The notes: generated by a model from the sequence alone, not told the origin. A stretch of 64,000 nucleotides of DNA from an uncultured Flavobacteriaceae bacterium (GCA_938010765.1 CALLVX010000076.1:17238-81237), one strand, 5' to 3'; positions 28,378-38,507 are shown, numbered from the stretch's first letter. Program-made: numbers and translations.

Positions 28378-31300
28378 TTGAAAAAACAACTACTCGCTGC
28401 TTTGATGCTTTTTGCATCCCTTACCCTATTTTCACAAGAATTTAAAATGGACCTGGTTCAGGACATGAAACCCCGTAATATAGGCCCTGGCGGCATGAGC
28501 GGGCGGGTCACTGCCATTGATGCGGTCCACGCCAACCCCGATATCATGTATGTCGGAACCGCTTCCGGAGGCCTTTGGAAATCGAACTCGGGCGGCATTA
28601 AATGGGAACCTATCTTTGACAAGGAACTTACTGCTTCGGTAGGGGCCGTTGCCATACAACAGAGCAACCCTTCGGTTCTATGGGTAGGTACAGGGGAAGG
28701 AAACCCTCGTAATAGTCTTAATGGTGGCTACGGAATTTACAAATCCCTGGATGGCGGCAAAAATTGGAAGGCTATGGGCCTTGAAAATACGCGGCACATT
28801 CACCGAATTAAGATAGATCCTACCGACCCGAATACCGTTTACGTTGGTGCTATCGGCTCTCCTTGGGGCACCCATCCCGAAAGAGGCGTATTTAAAACCA
28901 CCGATGGAGGGGAAACATGGGAAAAAGTACTCTTCGTAAATAATAAGACCGGTGTAGCCGACTTGGTTATGGATCCAACCAATCCTAACAAATTGATCGC
29001 TGCGATGTGGGAACACAAACGAGATCCCTGGTTCTTTAACTCAGGAGGGAAAGGCAGTGGCCTTTTTATGACACATGATGGCGGTAAAAATTGGAAAAAA
29101 CTCACCGATGAGGACGGGCTCCCCAAAGGTAACCTGGGGCGTATCGGTGTTGCCATTGCACCCGGTAAGCCCAATGTGGTATATGCGTTGGTAGAGGCAA
29201 AAAAGAATGCCCTTTACAAATCTGTGGATGGTGGTTTTAAATGGAAAAAAATAAACGATAAAAGTGATATTGGCAATCGCCCCTTTTACTACTCGGAGAT
29301 TTATGTAGACCCACAAAATGAAAATCGAGTCTACTCCGTATTTACCTATGTCAACGTATCGGAGGACGGTGGGAAGAATTTTACCCAGCTCATGCCCGCC
29401 TATGCGGTCGACAATGGCGTACATCCCGACCACCATGCCTGGTGGATCCACCCAAAAAATGGCCAGTTCATGATGGATGGGAACGACGGCGGTATGAACA
29501 TCACGAAAGACGGTGGAAAATCATGGCGATTTATCGGGAACATTCCCGTTGCCCAGTTTTACCATATAAATGTAGACAACGAATACCCTTACAATGTATA
29601 TGGCGGTATGCAAGACAATGGCTCATGGCGTGGTCCCGCCTATGTTTGGAGAGCTCAGGGAATACGCAACAGCTATTGGCAAGAAATCGCCTTTGGTGAT
29701 GGTTTTGATGTAGTACCGGATAAGGATGACTCCCAATTTGGGTATGCCATGAGCCAGCAAGGCTTTGTTTCCCGTTATGATTGGAAAACGGGCAATAATT
29801 ATATTGTTCGCCCTACCCCTCCCGATGCAAAAACAAAACTGCGCTTTAACTGGAATGCCGCCATAGGACAAGACCCTTTTGACAATGGCACGGTATACTT
29901 CGGAAGTCAATTCGTGCATAAAAGTACCGATAAAGGGCTTACTTGGCAGGTTATTTCGCCAGATTTGACCACGAACGATCGCGAAAAGCAGAAACAAAGC
30001 GAAAGCGGAGGACTTACCATGGACGCTACGGGTGCAGAAAATCACTGTACCTTATTGGTTATAGAGCCATCGACCCTGGAAAAAGATATGCTTTGGACCG
30101 CTTCCGACGACGGAAGGGTACATTATACCACTACTGGCGGGAACGATTGGGTCGAAGTGACCCAAAATATCAAAGGGCTTCCCAAGGGCAGTTGGATTAC
30201 CCAGGTAAAAGCCTCCAATAAGAATAAAGGAGAGGCATTGTTGGTGGCCAATGACTATCGCCGTTTCAACTATACGCCTTATGCCTACCGTACTAAGAAC
30301 TATGGTAAAAGCTGGGAACGTATCGTTGATGGTACCGATGTAAAAAGCTACGTGCTCTCTATTGTAGAAGATATTGAAAACCCGAACCTGGTATTTCTCG
30401 GAACAGATGACGGGCTTTATTTATCCTTTAATGCAGGCGCCAAATGGCAAAAATGGACCGAAGGCTTTCCTACTGTGTCTACCAAAGACTTGGTAATACA
30501 GCCTCGGGAGCATGATTTGGTCATCGGTACCTTTGGAAGGGCCGCTTGGGTATTGGATGATATTAGACCCTTACGCGCTTTGGCGAAAGATCCGAGCATA
30601 TTACAAAAAGAAATCAAGCTCTTTGACTCCCCGACCGCATACCAAGCTGCCTACCAGCAGCCTACCGGAAGTAGGTTTGGCGGGGATGCGATGTACAATG
30701 CCGAAAACCGGAAGTACGGAGCTATGATTACCTATTACCTTAAGGAAGGAAAGAAAAAGAAAGATACGACAGACGGAAAGGCCGATGATAAAAAACAGGA
30801 TGTAGCAAAAAAAGAACCGGAGAGTACTGTTGAAAAAGCAAAGGAAGACAAACCAAAACTCACCGGAGTACAAAAGAAAGATTCCATTCAGTTTGATTTT
30901 TACGACGGGGAACGGTTGATTCGTACCCTGAAGTATAAAACTCCTGAAAAGGCTGGTTTTCATAGGGTGTATTGGAGTATGAATGAAAAAGGACCAGACC
31001 GCCCTGCCCGCAAAATTAGCAAGAGTAAACGGGAGCGCGGTGGTATGGATGTAAAACCCGGCACTTACAAAGTGAAAGTTCATTTTGGAAAAGTTTCTGA
31101 TGAAACCACGATCGAGGTGAAATCAGATCCTCGATTGAACATTCCTCAAAAAACAATTGACGAGGCCTATGCATTCGGTCAAAAGGTGCAAAAGATTACG
31201 CAAACCGCCGCAGATGCTGTAAAACAACTAGTAGAAAACAAGAAGGTAGCCGAAAAATATAGTAAGGAATTAAAGGAGGAGGATGAAAAAAAATACAAAG

Positions 31301-31632
31301 ATCAAATTAAGGCCTCAAAGAATATTGTAAAAGCCATCGATTCTGTGGTTGCCCTCTATATTGGCAAAGAAGACAAACGGCAAGGTATTACCCGAAACCC
31401 CGAAATTACCGTCATGCAGCGGGTAGGCAATGCCGGTTATTATGGTGCTACCAGACCTAATGGGATTACAAATACCGAGAAAAAATTATTAGGATTTGCA
31501 GAGGAAGAATTAAAAACGGCCCTTTCAAAGACCAATACTTTTTTCTCCGACCGGTGGAAGGCTTACAGAGAGGATATGGAAGAACTAACAATCTCTCCCT
31601 TTAAAGAAGTTAAGACTTTTAGTTTGGATTAA
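28378..31632 (+). CDS. Exported sortilin/VPS10-like BNR beta-propeller protein
   Basis: A 1084-residue protein with a signal peptide (KKQLLAALMLFASLTLFSQ). Residues about 30-740 contain repeated BNR/Asp-box blades such as KTTDGGETW, MTHDGGKNW and KSVDGGFKW, as in the sortilin-like proteins often annotated as glycosyl hydrolases without proof. A Lys/Asp-rich linker (about 790-830) leads to a C-terminal beta and helical region. TTG at 28378 is the best start because it keeps the two lysines of the signal peptide; the first ATG would remove them. An S9 peptidase gene follows after 45 bases and is probably in the same operon. Confidence 0.8.
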   Translation: MKKQLLAALMLFASLTLFSQEFKMDLVQDMKPRNIGPGGMSGRVTAIDAVHANPDIMYVGTASGGLWKSNSGGIKWEPIFDKELTASVGAVAIQQSNPSVLWVGTGEGNPRNSLNGGYGIYKSLDGGKNWKAMGLENTRHIHRIKIDPTDPNTVYVGAIGSPWGTHPERGVFKTTDGGETWEKVLFVNNKTGVADLVMDPTNPNKLIAAMWEHKRDPWFFNSGGKGSGLFMTHDGGKNWKKLTDEDGLPKGNLGRIGVAIAPGKPNVVYALVEAKKNALYKSVDGGFKWKKINDKSDIGNRPFYYSEIYVDPQNENRVYSVFTYVNVSEDGGKNFTQLMPAYAVDNGVHPDHHAWWIHPKNGQFMMDGNDGGMNITKDGGKSWRFIGNIPVAQFYHINVDNEYPYNVYGGMQDNGSWRGPAYVWRAQGIRNSYWQEIAFGDGFDVVPDKDDSQFGYAMSQQGFVSRYDWKTGNNYIVRPTPPDAKTKLRFNWNAAIGQDPFDNGTVYFGSQFVHKSTDKGLTWQVISPDLTTNDREKQKQSESGGLTMDATGAENHCTLLVIEPSTLEKDMLWTASDDGRVHYTTTGGNDWVEVTQNIKGLPKGSWITQVKASNKNKGEALLVANDYRRFNYTPYAYRTKNYGKSWERIVDGTDVKSYVLSIVEDIENPNLVFLGTDDGLYLSFNAGAKWQKWTEGFPTVSTKDLVIQPREHDLVIGTFGRAAWVLDDIRPLRALAKDPSILQKEIKLFDSPTAYQAAYQQPTGSRFGGDAMYNAENRKYGAMITYYLKEGKKKKDTTDGKADDKKQDVAKKEPESTVEKAKEDKPKLTGVQKKDSIQFDFYDGERLIRTLKYKTPEKAGFHRVYWSMNEKGPDRPARKISKSKRERGGMDVKPGTYKVKVHFGKVSDETTIEVKSDPRLNIPQKTIDEAYAFGQKVQKITQTAADAVKQLVENKKVAEKYSKELKEEDEKKYKDQIKASKNIVKAIDSVVALYIGKEDKRQGITRNPEITVMQRVGNAGYYGATRPNGITNTEKKLLGFAEEELKTALSKTNTFFSDRWKAYREDMEELTISPFKEVKTFSLD

Positions 31633-31677
31633 AGAATGTTTCCCTTCATATCAAAAACATCAATTAAAAAAAGTATC

Positions 31678-33630
31678 ATGAAAAAAATCATTGCAGTTTG
31701 CATTGTTGCACTCGTTTGGGGGTGCAAAGAGAAAGAGGCACCGGCCGCACCTTCCATTGCCGAAACCATGAAAACCTATACCATTGAACAAATGATGAAC
31801 AATGAAGCCATAGGAGGTGGTAGTTTTTCGCCGGACAAGTCAAAATTGCTTGTTTCGAGCAATCGTTCCGGAATTTACAATATGTATACGGTTCCTGCCT
31901 CTGGAGGTGATATGAAACCGGTTACCGCTTCGGACAGTTCCTCGGTTTTCGGAATTTCCTATTTCCCCCGAGACGAACGCATGCTTTTCAGAATGGATGG
32001 CAATGGAGATGAGATTTATCATATTTATCTAAGGGATTTGGATGGTTCTCAAAGAGATTTGACGCCGTACGAAGGTAAAAGAGCGAGTTTTTATGGTTGG
32101 ACAAAAGAAAAAAACAGTTTTCTTTTCTCCTCCAACAAACGCGATGACCGTTACACAGACCTATATGAGATGGATCTTGAAACCTTCGACGCAAAATTGC
32201 TTTATACGAACGAAGACGGCTATTTCTTAGGAGGTCTTTCAAACGACAAAAAATACCTTCCACTTATAAAACCCATAAATACCAATGATGCTGACCTATT
32301 CCTTTATAATATGGAAGACAGATCGTTGGCCAAGATTAACCAAAACCAAAGTGCCAATAGTCCAGAAGATTTCTCTCCCGATGGAAAATATTTCTATTAT
32401 ACAACGGACGACGGCGAAGAATTCAGCCAGCTAATGCGCTATCGCATCGAGGATAAAACAGTTGAAAAAGTACTTCAGCGAGAATGGGATATCCAAGGAA
32501 GTTATTTTACGGAGAACGGCACTTACCAGGTCACCTACATCAATGAAGACGCAAAGAATGTGATAGAGGTCATGGATGTCGCCACTGGCAAGAACATCGA
32601 ATTGCCTTCTTTTAACGGTATGGATATTACCAATGTAGGCTTTTCGGAAGACGAAAAAACGATGCGATTTTATGCAGGTGGCTCCCATACCCCATCAAAC
32701 CTATTTGTATATGACCTTGAGACAAAAGAACAGACAAAACTTACCGATGTATTGAACAATGAAATCGAAGGGGAAGATTTAGTGAATGCCGAAGTAGTTC
32801 GGTACAAATCGTTCGATGGGCTTGAAATTCCCGCTATTTATTATAAGCCTCATCAAGCTTCCGAAGACAGCAAGGTACCGGCCTTGGTATGGGTTCATGG
32901 TGGTCCCGGAGGGCAATCGCGCCAAAATTTCAGCTCCTTGATCCAGTATATAGTAAATCACGGATATGCGGTGCTAGCGGTCAATAACAGAGGTAGTAGT
33001 GGGTACGGAAAGAGTTTTTATCAAATGGACGATTTAAACCATGGTGATAAAGATCTCAAAGACTGTGTGGAAGGTAAAAATTGGTTGGCCCGGCAAAAGG
33101 AAATCGATGCGGAAAAAATCGGAATCATAGGAGGCTCTTATGGCGGATATATGACCATGGCAGCTTTGACCTACACACCTAAAGAATTTGATGTAGGGGT
33201 CAACCTGTTCGGAGTAACCAATTGGATTCGTACGTTGAGAAGTATTCCGCCTTGGTGGGAAGCGCAAAAGGAAGCACTTTATTTAGAGTTGGGTGACCCC
33301 AATACTGCCGATTCTGTGCGTTTGCGTGCCATTTCTCCTCTATTCCATACCGATAAGGTAACAAAACCACTGATTGTACTTCAGGGTTCCAAAGATCCCA
33401 GAGTACTTCAAGTTGAGTCCGACGAAATCGTAGCCGGGGTCAAAGCGAATGAAGTGCCCGTAGAATATGTGCTTTTCGAAGATGAAGGGCATGGTTTTGT
33501 CAAGAAAGAAAATCAAATTGAAGCATATAGCAGAATTTTAGCCTTTTTAGAAATGTATTTGAAAGGTGATAAAGGCCAACCCATACAAGACGGGCAGTCA
33601 ATGACAGCTGATCCGGACACGAAATCTTAA
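31678..33630 (+). CDS. Lipoprotein S9 family prolyl oligopeptidase-like peptidase
   Basis: A 650-residue lipoprotein (cysteine in LVWGCKEKE). The first about 380 residues form a TolB/DPP-like propeller. The C-terminal alpha/beta hydrolase domain has the nucleophile S487 in GGSYGGYM, D573 in GSKDPRV and H605 in DEGHGF. The oxyanion region WVHGGPGGQSR is also present. The ATG at 31678 is preferred to one 42 bases upstream because it gives a proper lipoprotein signal. Such enzymes remove di- or tripeptides, often after proline. Confidence 0.9.
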   Translation: MKKIIAVCIVALVWGCKEKEAPAAPSIAETMKTYTIEQMMNNEAIGGGSFSPDKSKLLVSSNRSGIYNMYTVPASGGDMKPVTASDSSSVFGISYFPRDERMLFRMDGNGDEIYHIYLRDLDGSQRDLTPYEGKRASFYGWTKEKNSFLFSSNKRDDRYTDLYEMDLETFDAKLLYTNEDGYFLGGLSNDKKYLPLIKPINTNDADLFLYNMEDRSLAKINQNQSANSPEDFSPDGKYFYYTTDDGEEFSQLMRYRIEDKTVEKVLQREWDIQGSYFTENGTYQVTYINEDAKNVIEVMDVATGKNIELPSFNGMDITNVGFSEDEKTMRFYAGGSHTPSNLFVYDLETKEQTKLTDVLNNEIEGEDLVNAEVVRYKSFDGLEIPAIYYKPHQASEDSKVPALVWVHGGPGGQSRQNFSSLIQYIVNHGYAVLAVNNRGSSGYGKSFYQMDDLNHGDKDLKDCVEGKNWLARQKEIDAEKIGIIGGSYGGYMTMAALTYTPKEFDVGVNLFGVTNWIRTLRSIPPWWEAQKEALYLELGDPNTADSVRLRAISPLFHTDKVTKPLIVLQGSKDPRVLQVESDEIVAGVKANEVPVEYVLFEDEGHGFVKKENQIEAYSRILAFLEMYLKGDKGQPIQDGQSMTADPDTKS

Positions 33631-33646
33631 ACACAGCTTAGCATAC

Positions 33647-34327
33647 ATGAAAAGAATTTTAATAAATATGTTCCTATGGCTTTTTGCCTTAGGATTAACT
33701 GCCCAAAATACTGGAGAAGACGAATTGGGTTCATGGCATATGATTTTTAGTACCCTTCGAATGACCAACAAGTTGAGCATTCATGCCGAAGGGCAGTTAC
33801 GGTATTATGAGGCAGGTAAAAACTTCAACCAATTGTTGTTGCGTACGGGGCTCAACTATCACATAAACGAAAATGCCATTGGTACCATTGGATACGGGTT
33901 TATTGATACCGATAGTGCTTTCGAGGAATTCCCCGAAGAGGAGAATATCAAAGAATATCGCATCTTTGAGCAGTTCATCTTAAAAAATAAAGTCTGGGAA
34001 CTTGGCTTCGAACATCGCTATCGTTTGGAACAGCGTTTTCTTGATTTTGGTTCTAATGGAGGAACCGATGTACAGCATAGGGCGCGATATCGTTTACAGG
34101 TAACACTGCCACTTACCGATATTTTATTTCTGAATTTTTATGACGAAGTTTTCCTGAACCTGCAGGGCAATGTCTTTGGCCAAAACCGGTTGTACGCAGC
34201 AGTGGGTTTAAACATTACCGATAAATTAAGTGTGCAATCTGGTTATCTAAAAAATCATTTCAACTCGGCCAATTTTGACCGTTTGCAGGTGGCTGTTTTT
34301 TATAATCCCGACTTCAGGAAAAAGTAG
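33647..34327 (+). CDS. DUF2490 family outer-membrane beta-barrel-like protein
   Basis: A 226-residue protein with a signal peptide ending near GLTAQ. The rest alternates polar and hydrophobic residues in amphipathic strands, with the DUF2490 pattern GSWHMIFSTLRM ... EGQLRYYE ... QLLLRTGLNYHI and a terminal strand ending in FYNPDF. Families like this are predicted outer-membrane barrels with unknown cargo. It lies 16 bases after the S9 peptidase gene, so it may be cotranscribed. Confidence 0.75.
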   Translation: MKRILINMFLWLFALGLTAQNTGEDELGSWHMIFSTLRMTNKLSIHAEGQLRYYEAGKNFNQLLLRTGLNYHINENAIGTIGYGFIDTDSAFEEFPEEENIKEYRIFEQFILKNKVWELGFEHRYRLEQRFLDFGSNGGTDVQHRARYRLQVTLPLTDILFLNFYDEVFLNLQGNVFGQNRLYAAVGLNITDKLSVQSGYLKNHFNSANFDRLQVAVFYNPDFRKK

Positions 34328-34488
34328 TTGACATGTGCTGGTATCCAACTTAAGAAGTGAATGTTGTTTGCAGCTAAATGATAGTTGGGAAAGCACTGAA
34401 ATGAATCGTCCCTTTTTTCGACCTAAAGATTGTTCTCGGCATACTGTCGGGTAGCAATTTGTTTATTAGTATTTAAAATGACAATGAC

Positions 34489-35706
34489 ATGAGTCTCGAA
34501 AAAGTTACTTTTTACAACAAGGAAGGGCATAATCTGGTTGGGCGAATAGAACTGCCCGCGAATAAGAGCCCCCATAATTTTGTCATTTTTGCGCATTGTT
34601 TTACATGTAACAAAAACCTAACGGCCGTGCGAAATATCGGAAAGGCATTCACATCGAATGGTTTTGGTGTACTTCGGTTCGACTTTACCGGTTTGGGTGA
34701 AAGTGAGGGTGATTTTGCAGATTCCAATTTTTCCGGAAACGTAGAGGATCTAGTGGCAGCAGCACGGTTTTTGGAAGAAAACTATAGCGCCCCTACCCTA
34801 TTGGTTGGACATTCATTGGGAGGTGCCGCCGTTATATTCGCTGCTGAAAGAATAAATTCGATACAAGTACTTGCCACCATTGGCGCCCCATCGGATCCCA
34901 GTCACGTTCAACACTTATTAAGAAGTGGTTTGCAAGAAATCGAGGCGACCGGCAAAGCAACCGTCAACTTAAGCGGAAGGGATTTTACTATTAAAAAACA
35001 GTTTCTAGAGGACTTACGATCTAAATCACTACCCGAAACAGTAAAAAAACTACGTAAACCGCTATTAATTTTGCATTCCCCACAAGACGATACGGTAGGG
35101 ATTAAAAATGCCGAACAAATATACGTTGCTGCGCATCATCCGAAAAGTTTTGTATCGTTAGATGGCGCAGATCACTTGTTAACCGATAAAAGAGATTCTA
35201 TCTATGCAGGTAGCGTCATTTCGGGATGGGCTCAACGGTATGTGGAGGTTCCCAAACAGACCGAGCTAAAATCCCAGCACCAAGTCGTTGCCAGTTTGGA
35301 CGATGCGGATGGTTTTACGACCGCAATGAAGGTTGGCAACCATTATCTTGTTGCCGATGAACCTGTGGAATTTGGAGGGAATGATTATGGCCCTTCCCCT
35401 TATGAATTGGTATCCGCGGGCTTATCAGCTTGTACGGCGATGACGGTGCAGATGTATGTTCGTCGTAAAGGGTGGCCCCTAGAAAACATTGAAGTTCATA
35501 CATCATATGGTAAATCACATGCCGTAGATTGTGAAGATTGCGAATCAACAAACGCAAAGATAGATACATTTAACAGGGCTATTAAACTTACGGGAAACTT
35601 AGACGAATCACAGGCAAAACGTATTTTAGAAATAGCCAACAAATGCCCGATACATCGCACGCTGCATAGCGAGACACAGGTAATAACCCAATTGGTGGAA
35701 TCATGA
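34489..35706 (+). CDS. Bifunctional alpha/beta hydrolase - OsmC family protein
   Basis: A 405-residue fusion. Residues 1-250 are an alpha/beta hydrolase with the nucleophile S109 in VGHSLGGAA, the acid in SPQDDTVG and the histidine in GADHLL. Residues about 260-405 are an OsmC/Ohr-type domain with CTAMTVQMY and CPIHRTL, which hold the two redox cysteines of peroxide-reducing OsmC proteins. This fusion is a known type, annotated as bifunctional in many proteobacteria and Bacteroidota. Peroxidase activity is likely; the esterase substrate is unknown. Its stop overlaps the next start (ATGA). Confidence 0.88.
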   Translation: MSLEKVTFYNKEGHNLVGRIELPANKSPHNFVIFAHCFTCNKNLTAVRNIGKAFTSNGFGVLRFDFTGLGESEGDFADSNFSGNVEDLVAAARFLEENYSAPTLLVGHSLGGAAVIFAAERINSIQVLATIGAPSDPSHVQHLLRSGLQEIEATGKATVNLSGRDFTIKKQFLEDLRSKSLPETVKKLRKPLLILHSPQDDTVGIKNAEQIYVAAHHPKSFVSLDGADHLLTDKRDSIYAGSVISGWAQRYVEVPKQTELKSQHQVVASLDDADGFTTAMKVGNHYLVADEPVEFGGNDYGPSPYELVSAGLSACTAMTVQMYVRRKGWPLENIEVHTSYGKSHAVDCEDCESTNAKIDTFNRAIKLTGNLDESQAKRILEIANKCPIHRTLHSETQVITQLVES

Positions 35707-36185
35707 AAAGCCCGCTTTTTGAAGTATCCCTAAATAGTGAATATGGTATCTTGCTACCCAAAACGATCATTGCGCCATTTTTACAGAAAAATCAAAAAAG
35801 GGTAAAGGTCGAGGCGCATTTTGAGGGTAAAACCATCACTTTGCATGCCGCTATTCAGAGAAGAGGAGATAATCATTATATGATGTTTGGTAAAAGCAAC
35901 CAAAAAGCCCTGGGCATATTCCCAAATGACTATTTTCAATTACAGTTTTTTGAGGATGATTCTAAGTACGGAGTGGAAATATCGGAGGAATTAGAGGCGG
36001 TTTTTTTGAGTGATTATGAGGCATACCAAATTTTTGAATCGTTCACTGATGGAAAAAAGCGAGGAATCATCTATATGATTTCAAGATACAAGGTATCCCA
36101 GACCCGAATTGACAAATCTATTTTACTATGCGAAAACCTAAAAAAGGGGATTCAGGACAACATGGATCTATTAAAGGTATTTTGA
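35703..36185 (+). CDS. YdeI/OmpD-associated (DUF1905-like) family protein
   Basis: A 160-residue protein whose start overlaps the OsmC fusion stop by four bases, so translation is probably coupled. The N-terminal half is a small beta domain of the DUF1905 type (GILLPKTIIAPFL ... VKVEAHFEGKTITLHAAI), and the C-terminal half has the YdeI-type helix GKKRGIIYMISRYKVSQTRI. Function not established. The pairing with a peroxide-reducing fusion hints at a stress role. Confidence 0.65.
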   Translation: MKSPLFEVSLNSEYGILLPKTIIAPFLQKNQKRVKVEAHFEGKTITLHAAIQRRGDNHYMMFGKSNQKALGIFPNDYFQLQFFEDDSKYGVEISEELEAVFLSDYEAYQIFESFTDGKKRGIIYMISRYKVSQTRIDKSILLCENLKKGIQDNMDLLKVF

Positions 36186-36252
36186 AACAATAGCTTCAGC
36201 TTGCCGCAAAATATTACGTAACTTTAGGCCAGAATAACTTAAAAACCTGGAA

Positions 36253-36840
36253 ATGAAAAAAATAAAGCTAGTAGCGCTCGCCCTAGTTGTAGGTGCATTT
36301 TACAACTGCAAGGAAGTAAAAAAAGAAGCGCAAGAAGTCACCGAGGAGGCCGAAGCGGCGGTTGAAGAAATGAAGGAAGAGGTATCTATAGAAAGTATCA
36401 AGTTTTCCATGGAACCCAAAAGTGAAAGCACCGTTAAAGGCGAAGTAAGTTTTACGGAAGAAAATGGTGAAGTTAAAATGATAGCTGTTCTTACCGGACT
36501 TACAGAAGGGGAACATGCGATTCATATTCATGACAAGGCCGATTGTTCATCTGCAGACGGTAAATCTACGGGAGGGCATTGGAACCCTACTTCCGAACCA
36601 CATGGAAAATGGGGTGCAGCTGAAGGATATCACAAAGGAGATATAGGTAATTTTATAGCAGATGCCGAGGGGAATGCTACAAAAGAATTTGTAACAGACC
36701 AATGGTGTATTGGTTGTGATGATGCCAATAAAAACATTGTAGGGAAGGCGGTAATCGTGCATCAGGGTGTCGATGATTTCGAATCGCAGCCGAGCGGAGA
36801 TGCTGGTGCAAGAGTAAGCTGTACCGGTATTATAAATTAA
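36253..36840 (+). CDS. sodC: Cu/Zn superoxide dismutase, lipoprotein
   Basis: A 195-residue lipoprotein (cysteine in FYNCKEV) that dismutates superoxide in the envelope. The metal-site motifs are intact: HAIHIHDKADCSS, GGHWNP, HKGDIGN and HQGVDDF, and the closing GARVSCTGII holds the second disulfide cysteine. Between the lipid anchor and the enzyme is a spacer of about 30 residues made almost only of Glu, Lys, Ala and Val, probably a helix holding the enzyme off the membrane. TAACTTTA at 36219-36226 is a near match to a -7 element. A strong terminator follows. Confidence 0.93.
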   Translation: MKKIKLVALALVVGAFYNCKEVKKEAQEVTEEAEAAVEEMKEEVSIESIKFSMEPKSESTVKGEVSFTEENGEVKMIAVLTGLTEGEHAIHIHDKADCSSADGKSTGGHWNPTSEPHGKWGAAEGYHKGDIGNFIADAEGNATKEFVTDQWCIGCDDANKNIVGKAVIVHQGVDDFESQPSGDAGARVSCTGIIN

Positions 36841-36858
36841 ATTAGAAACAAGACTAAT

Positions 36859-36892
36859 AAAAAAAGCTACCTAAATATAGGTAGCTTTTTTT
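36859..36892. terminator. Bidirectional terminator between sodC and a small minus-strand gene
   Basis: AGCTACCT (36865-36872) pairs with AGGTAGCT (36879-36886); the stem is extended by A and T runs on both sides, giving a symmetric terminator. Confidence 0.88.
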
Positions 36893-36927
36893 AGTTTAAA
36901 TGGTCAGTTATGACCTTTATACTAGCA

Positions 36928-37044
36928 CTATAAGTGCTCTTCTTTTGGCTTTAAAGCTTTGTTAAGCGATTTTTGAGCCAAAAACAAACGGTATCCTACA
37001 AACAACATTGCAGCAAACCAAACAGTAAATAAAATGTATTCCAT
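36928..37044 (-). CDS. Small membrane protein, 38 residues
   Basis: The frame from ATG 37044 encodes one hydrophobic helix (MEYILFTVWFAAMLFVGYRL) followed by a basic and charged tail (AQKSLNKALKPKEEHL). The frame continues upstream, but that part is unlike a protein (many Phe, Tyr, Cys and Lys), so the short version is preferred. It sits just beyond a bidirectional terminator. This is the typical form of a one-helix membrane regulator or subunit; no family is recognised. Confidence 0.5.
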   Translation of the reverse strand: MEYILFTVWFAAMLFVGYRLFLAQKSLNKALKPKEEHL

Positions 37045-37319
37045 AACGTTGGGGGATTTTGGTGGAACATTTAGGTTAAATTCAATTTTGCTCTTACATA
37101 CTTGGGGCATTAAAGAGCGGTAAATAAAATAATTGAACGATAAATATAGGAAATAGCTTTCTATTTTCCTACAATAAATTAAAAATAACCTCTTACAAAA
37201 TTTCTTTTTCATCAACATCCCTGTAAAATACCTTCTGTTTTTAGAATCTTCCAAAAATCAGAACAACATGGCGTAAGTACACTTATTTCCCTTATTTTTG
37301 CCCTCTTAAGTACTGTGCT

Positions 37320-38507
37320 ATGAACCCTTCGGCAACTGGATGGATCGATAAATTTGGATCTTTGGTAAAGGTGCGACCAGACGCATATACCGATTTCAGG
37401 GATTTGTATAGCGGCTTAAAGAAAGCGGGCTTTGTTTATGGTGTTAATACTCAAATTCCAAGATTCATAGAGGCCGAACACATACTCTCTGAGGATGAAA
37501 AAGCAAAAATTAATCTACTAAACGCTTTATACTACACTTATTTATTAGAAAAAAAAGAGATCGACTTCATCGTTTTTCTTGAGGAAGTGTTTCAGTTTTA
37601 TAGTGCACTCAAAATCAATCAGATTTCTTTCCTATCGGGACTTTTTTCTGAAAAGAAAACTTCGAGTCAACTTGAAAAACTAATAGATTCCCGTGTGTAT
37701 TTAGAGGATAACGTCATCAGCAAGACCTTTAATAGCATTATCACCAATTCCCTGTTGTTTGTAGATATATTACTTTTTAAACAATATCTTCAAGAAAAGG
37801 ACACTATCTATCAACATGCACAATTGCTCGAATACTTGGCAATAAATATTACGTACCATGCACTAAACTCGAAAGAAAAGAACAAAAGCGATGAAAAGTT
37901 GGCACAGCTTTTCGCCTCCTCCCTTACATTTATAGATAGCGACCTACAGCATTTTGATGGTTCTTATAGGAATAAATTGTTTCAAGTACGGAGTGTTTGG
38001 GAAAATAGGTATTTTTTAGATATTGCCTGTTTGGCGGTGTATGAAGATAGTTCGTTGGAATACAAGGAATCAGAGTTCATTTTTGGCATTGGGAAAGACC
38101 TAGGTTTTGAAAGAAAACAGATTACCAGGTCTTTGGAAGAAATTAGTTATTTTTTCAAAAAAAATGCACGCATTATTCCGTTTTTAAAAGACCAAAATTT
38201 GGCTGTACAGTTTTACGACAGCATGTCTAAAGTTGTTAATAAGTTGATTCTAAGAAATAGTAGACGCTTGCAAAAAGAACTTTCAGAAAGCAAGGAATTA
38301 GTAGCCTTAATTTCCAAATCGACCGTCAAAGATTTAAGTCCAGAGGAAAGAAAAAAAATACGTCATCAGCTACTTGATATTTTTAAAACCATCCCATCGT
38401 TGGCAATTTTTATTTTGCCGGGCGGGGCCGTTTTGTTACCAATTTTCATTAAATTGATACCGAAATTACTACCTTCTTCATTTGATGATAATCGTGTGGA
38501 AAAATAA
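37320..38507 (+). CDS. LETM1-related protein
   Basis: A 395-residue mostly helical protein. The C-terminus LSPEERKKIRHQLLDIFKTI followed by PSLAIFILPGGAVLLPIFIKLIPKLLPSS fits the core of LETM1-like proteins, with a proline-kinked membrane helix. Bacteroidota homologues have been annotated as LETM1-related biofilm-associated proteins; I have no direct evidence for that role here. TATTTTTG at 37293-37300 matches the -7 promoter consensus, giving a leader of about 15 bases. It stands alone between sodC and the two-component operon. Confidence 0.6.
   Translation: MNPSATGWIDKFGSLVKVRPDAYTDFRDLYSGLKKAGFVYGVNTQIPRFIEAEHILSEDEKAKINLLNALYYTYLLEKKEIDFIVFLEEVFQFYSALKINQISFLSGLFSEKKTSSQLEKLIDSRVYLEDNVISKTFNSIITNSLLFVDILLFKQYLQEKDTIYQHAQLLEYLAINITYHALNSKEKNKSDEKLAQLFASSLTFIDSDLQHFDGSYRNKLFQVRSVWENRYFLDIACLAVYEDSSLEYKESEFIFGIGKDLGFERKQITRSLEEISYFFKKNARIIPFLKDQNLAVQFYDSMSKVVNKLILRNSRRLQKELSESKELVALISKSTVKDLSPEERKKIRHQLLDIFKTIPSLAIFILPGGAVLLPIFIKLIPKLLPSSFDDNRVEK

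Noticed and set aside
30601..31083. Antisense 160-residue frame inside the sortilin-like gene
   Set aside because: It is the complement of a Lys/Asp-rich linker, which gives an artificial Phe/Leu-rich frame.
36928..37254. 108-residue version of the minus-strand small membrane protein
   Set aside because: The extra 70 N-terminal residues are rich in Phe, Tyr, Cys and Lys and do not look like a protein; the 38-residue version with one helix is preferred.
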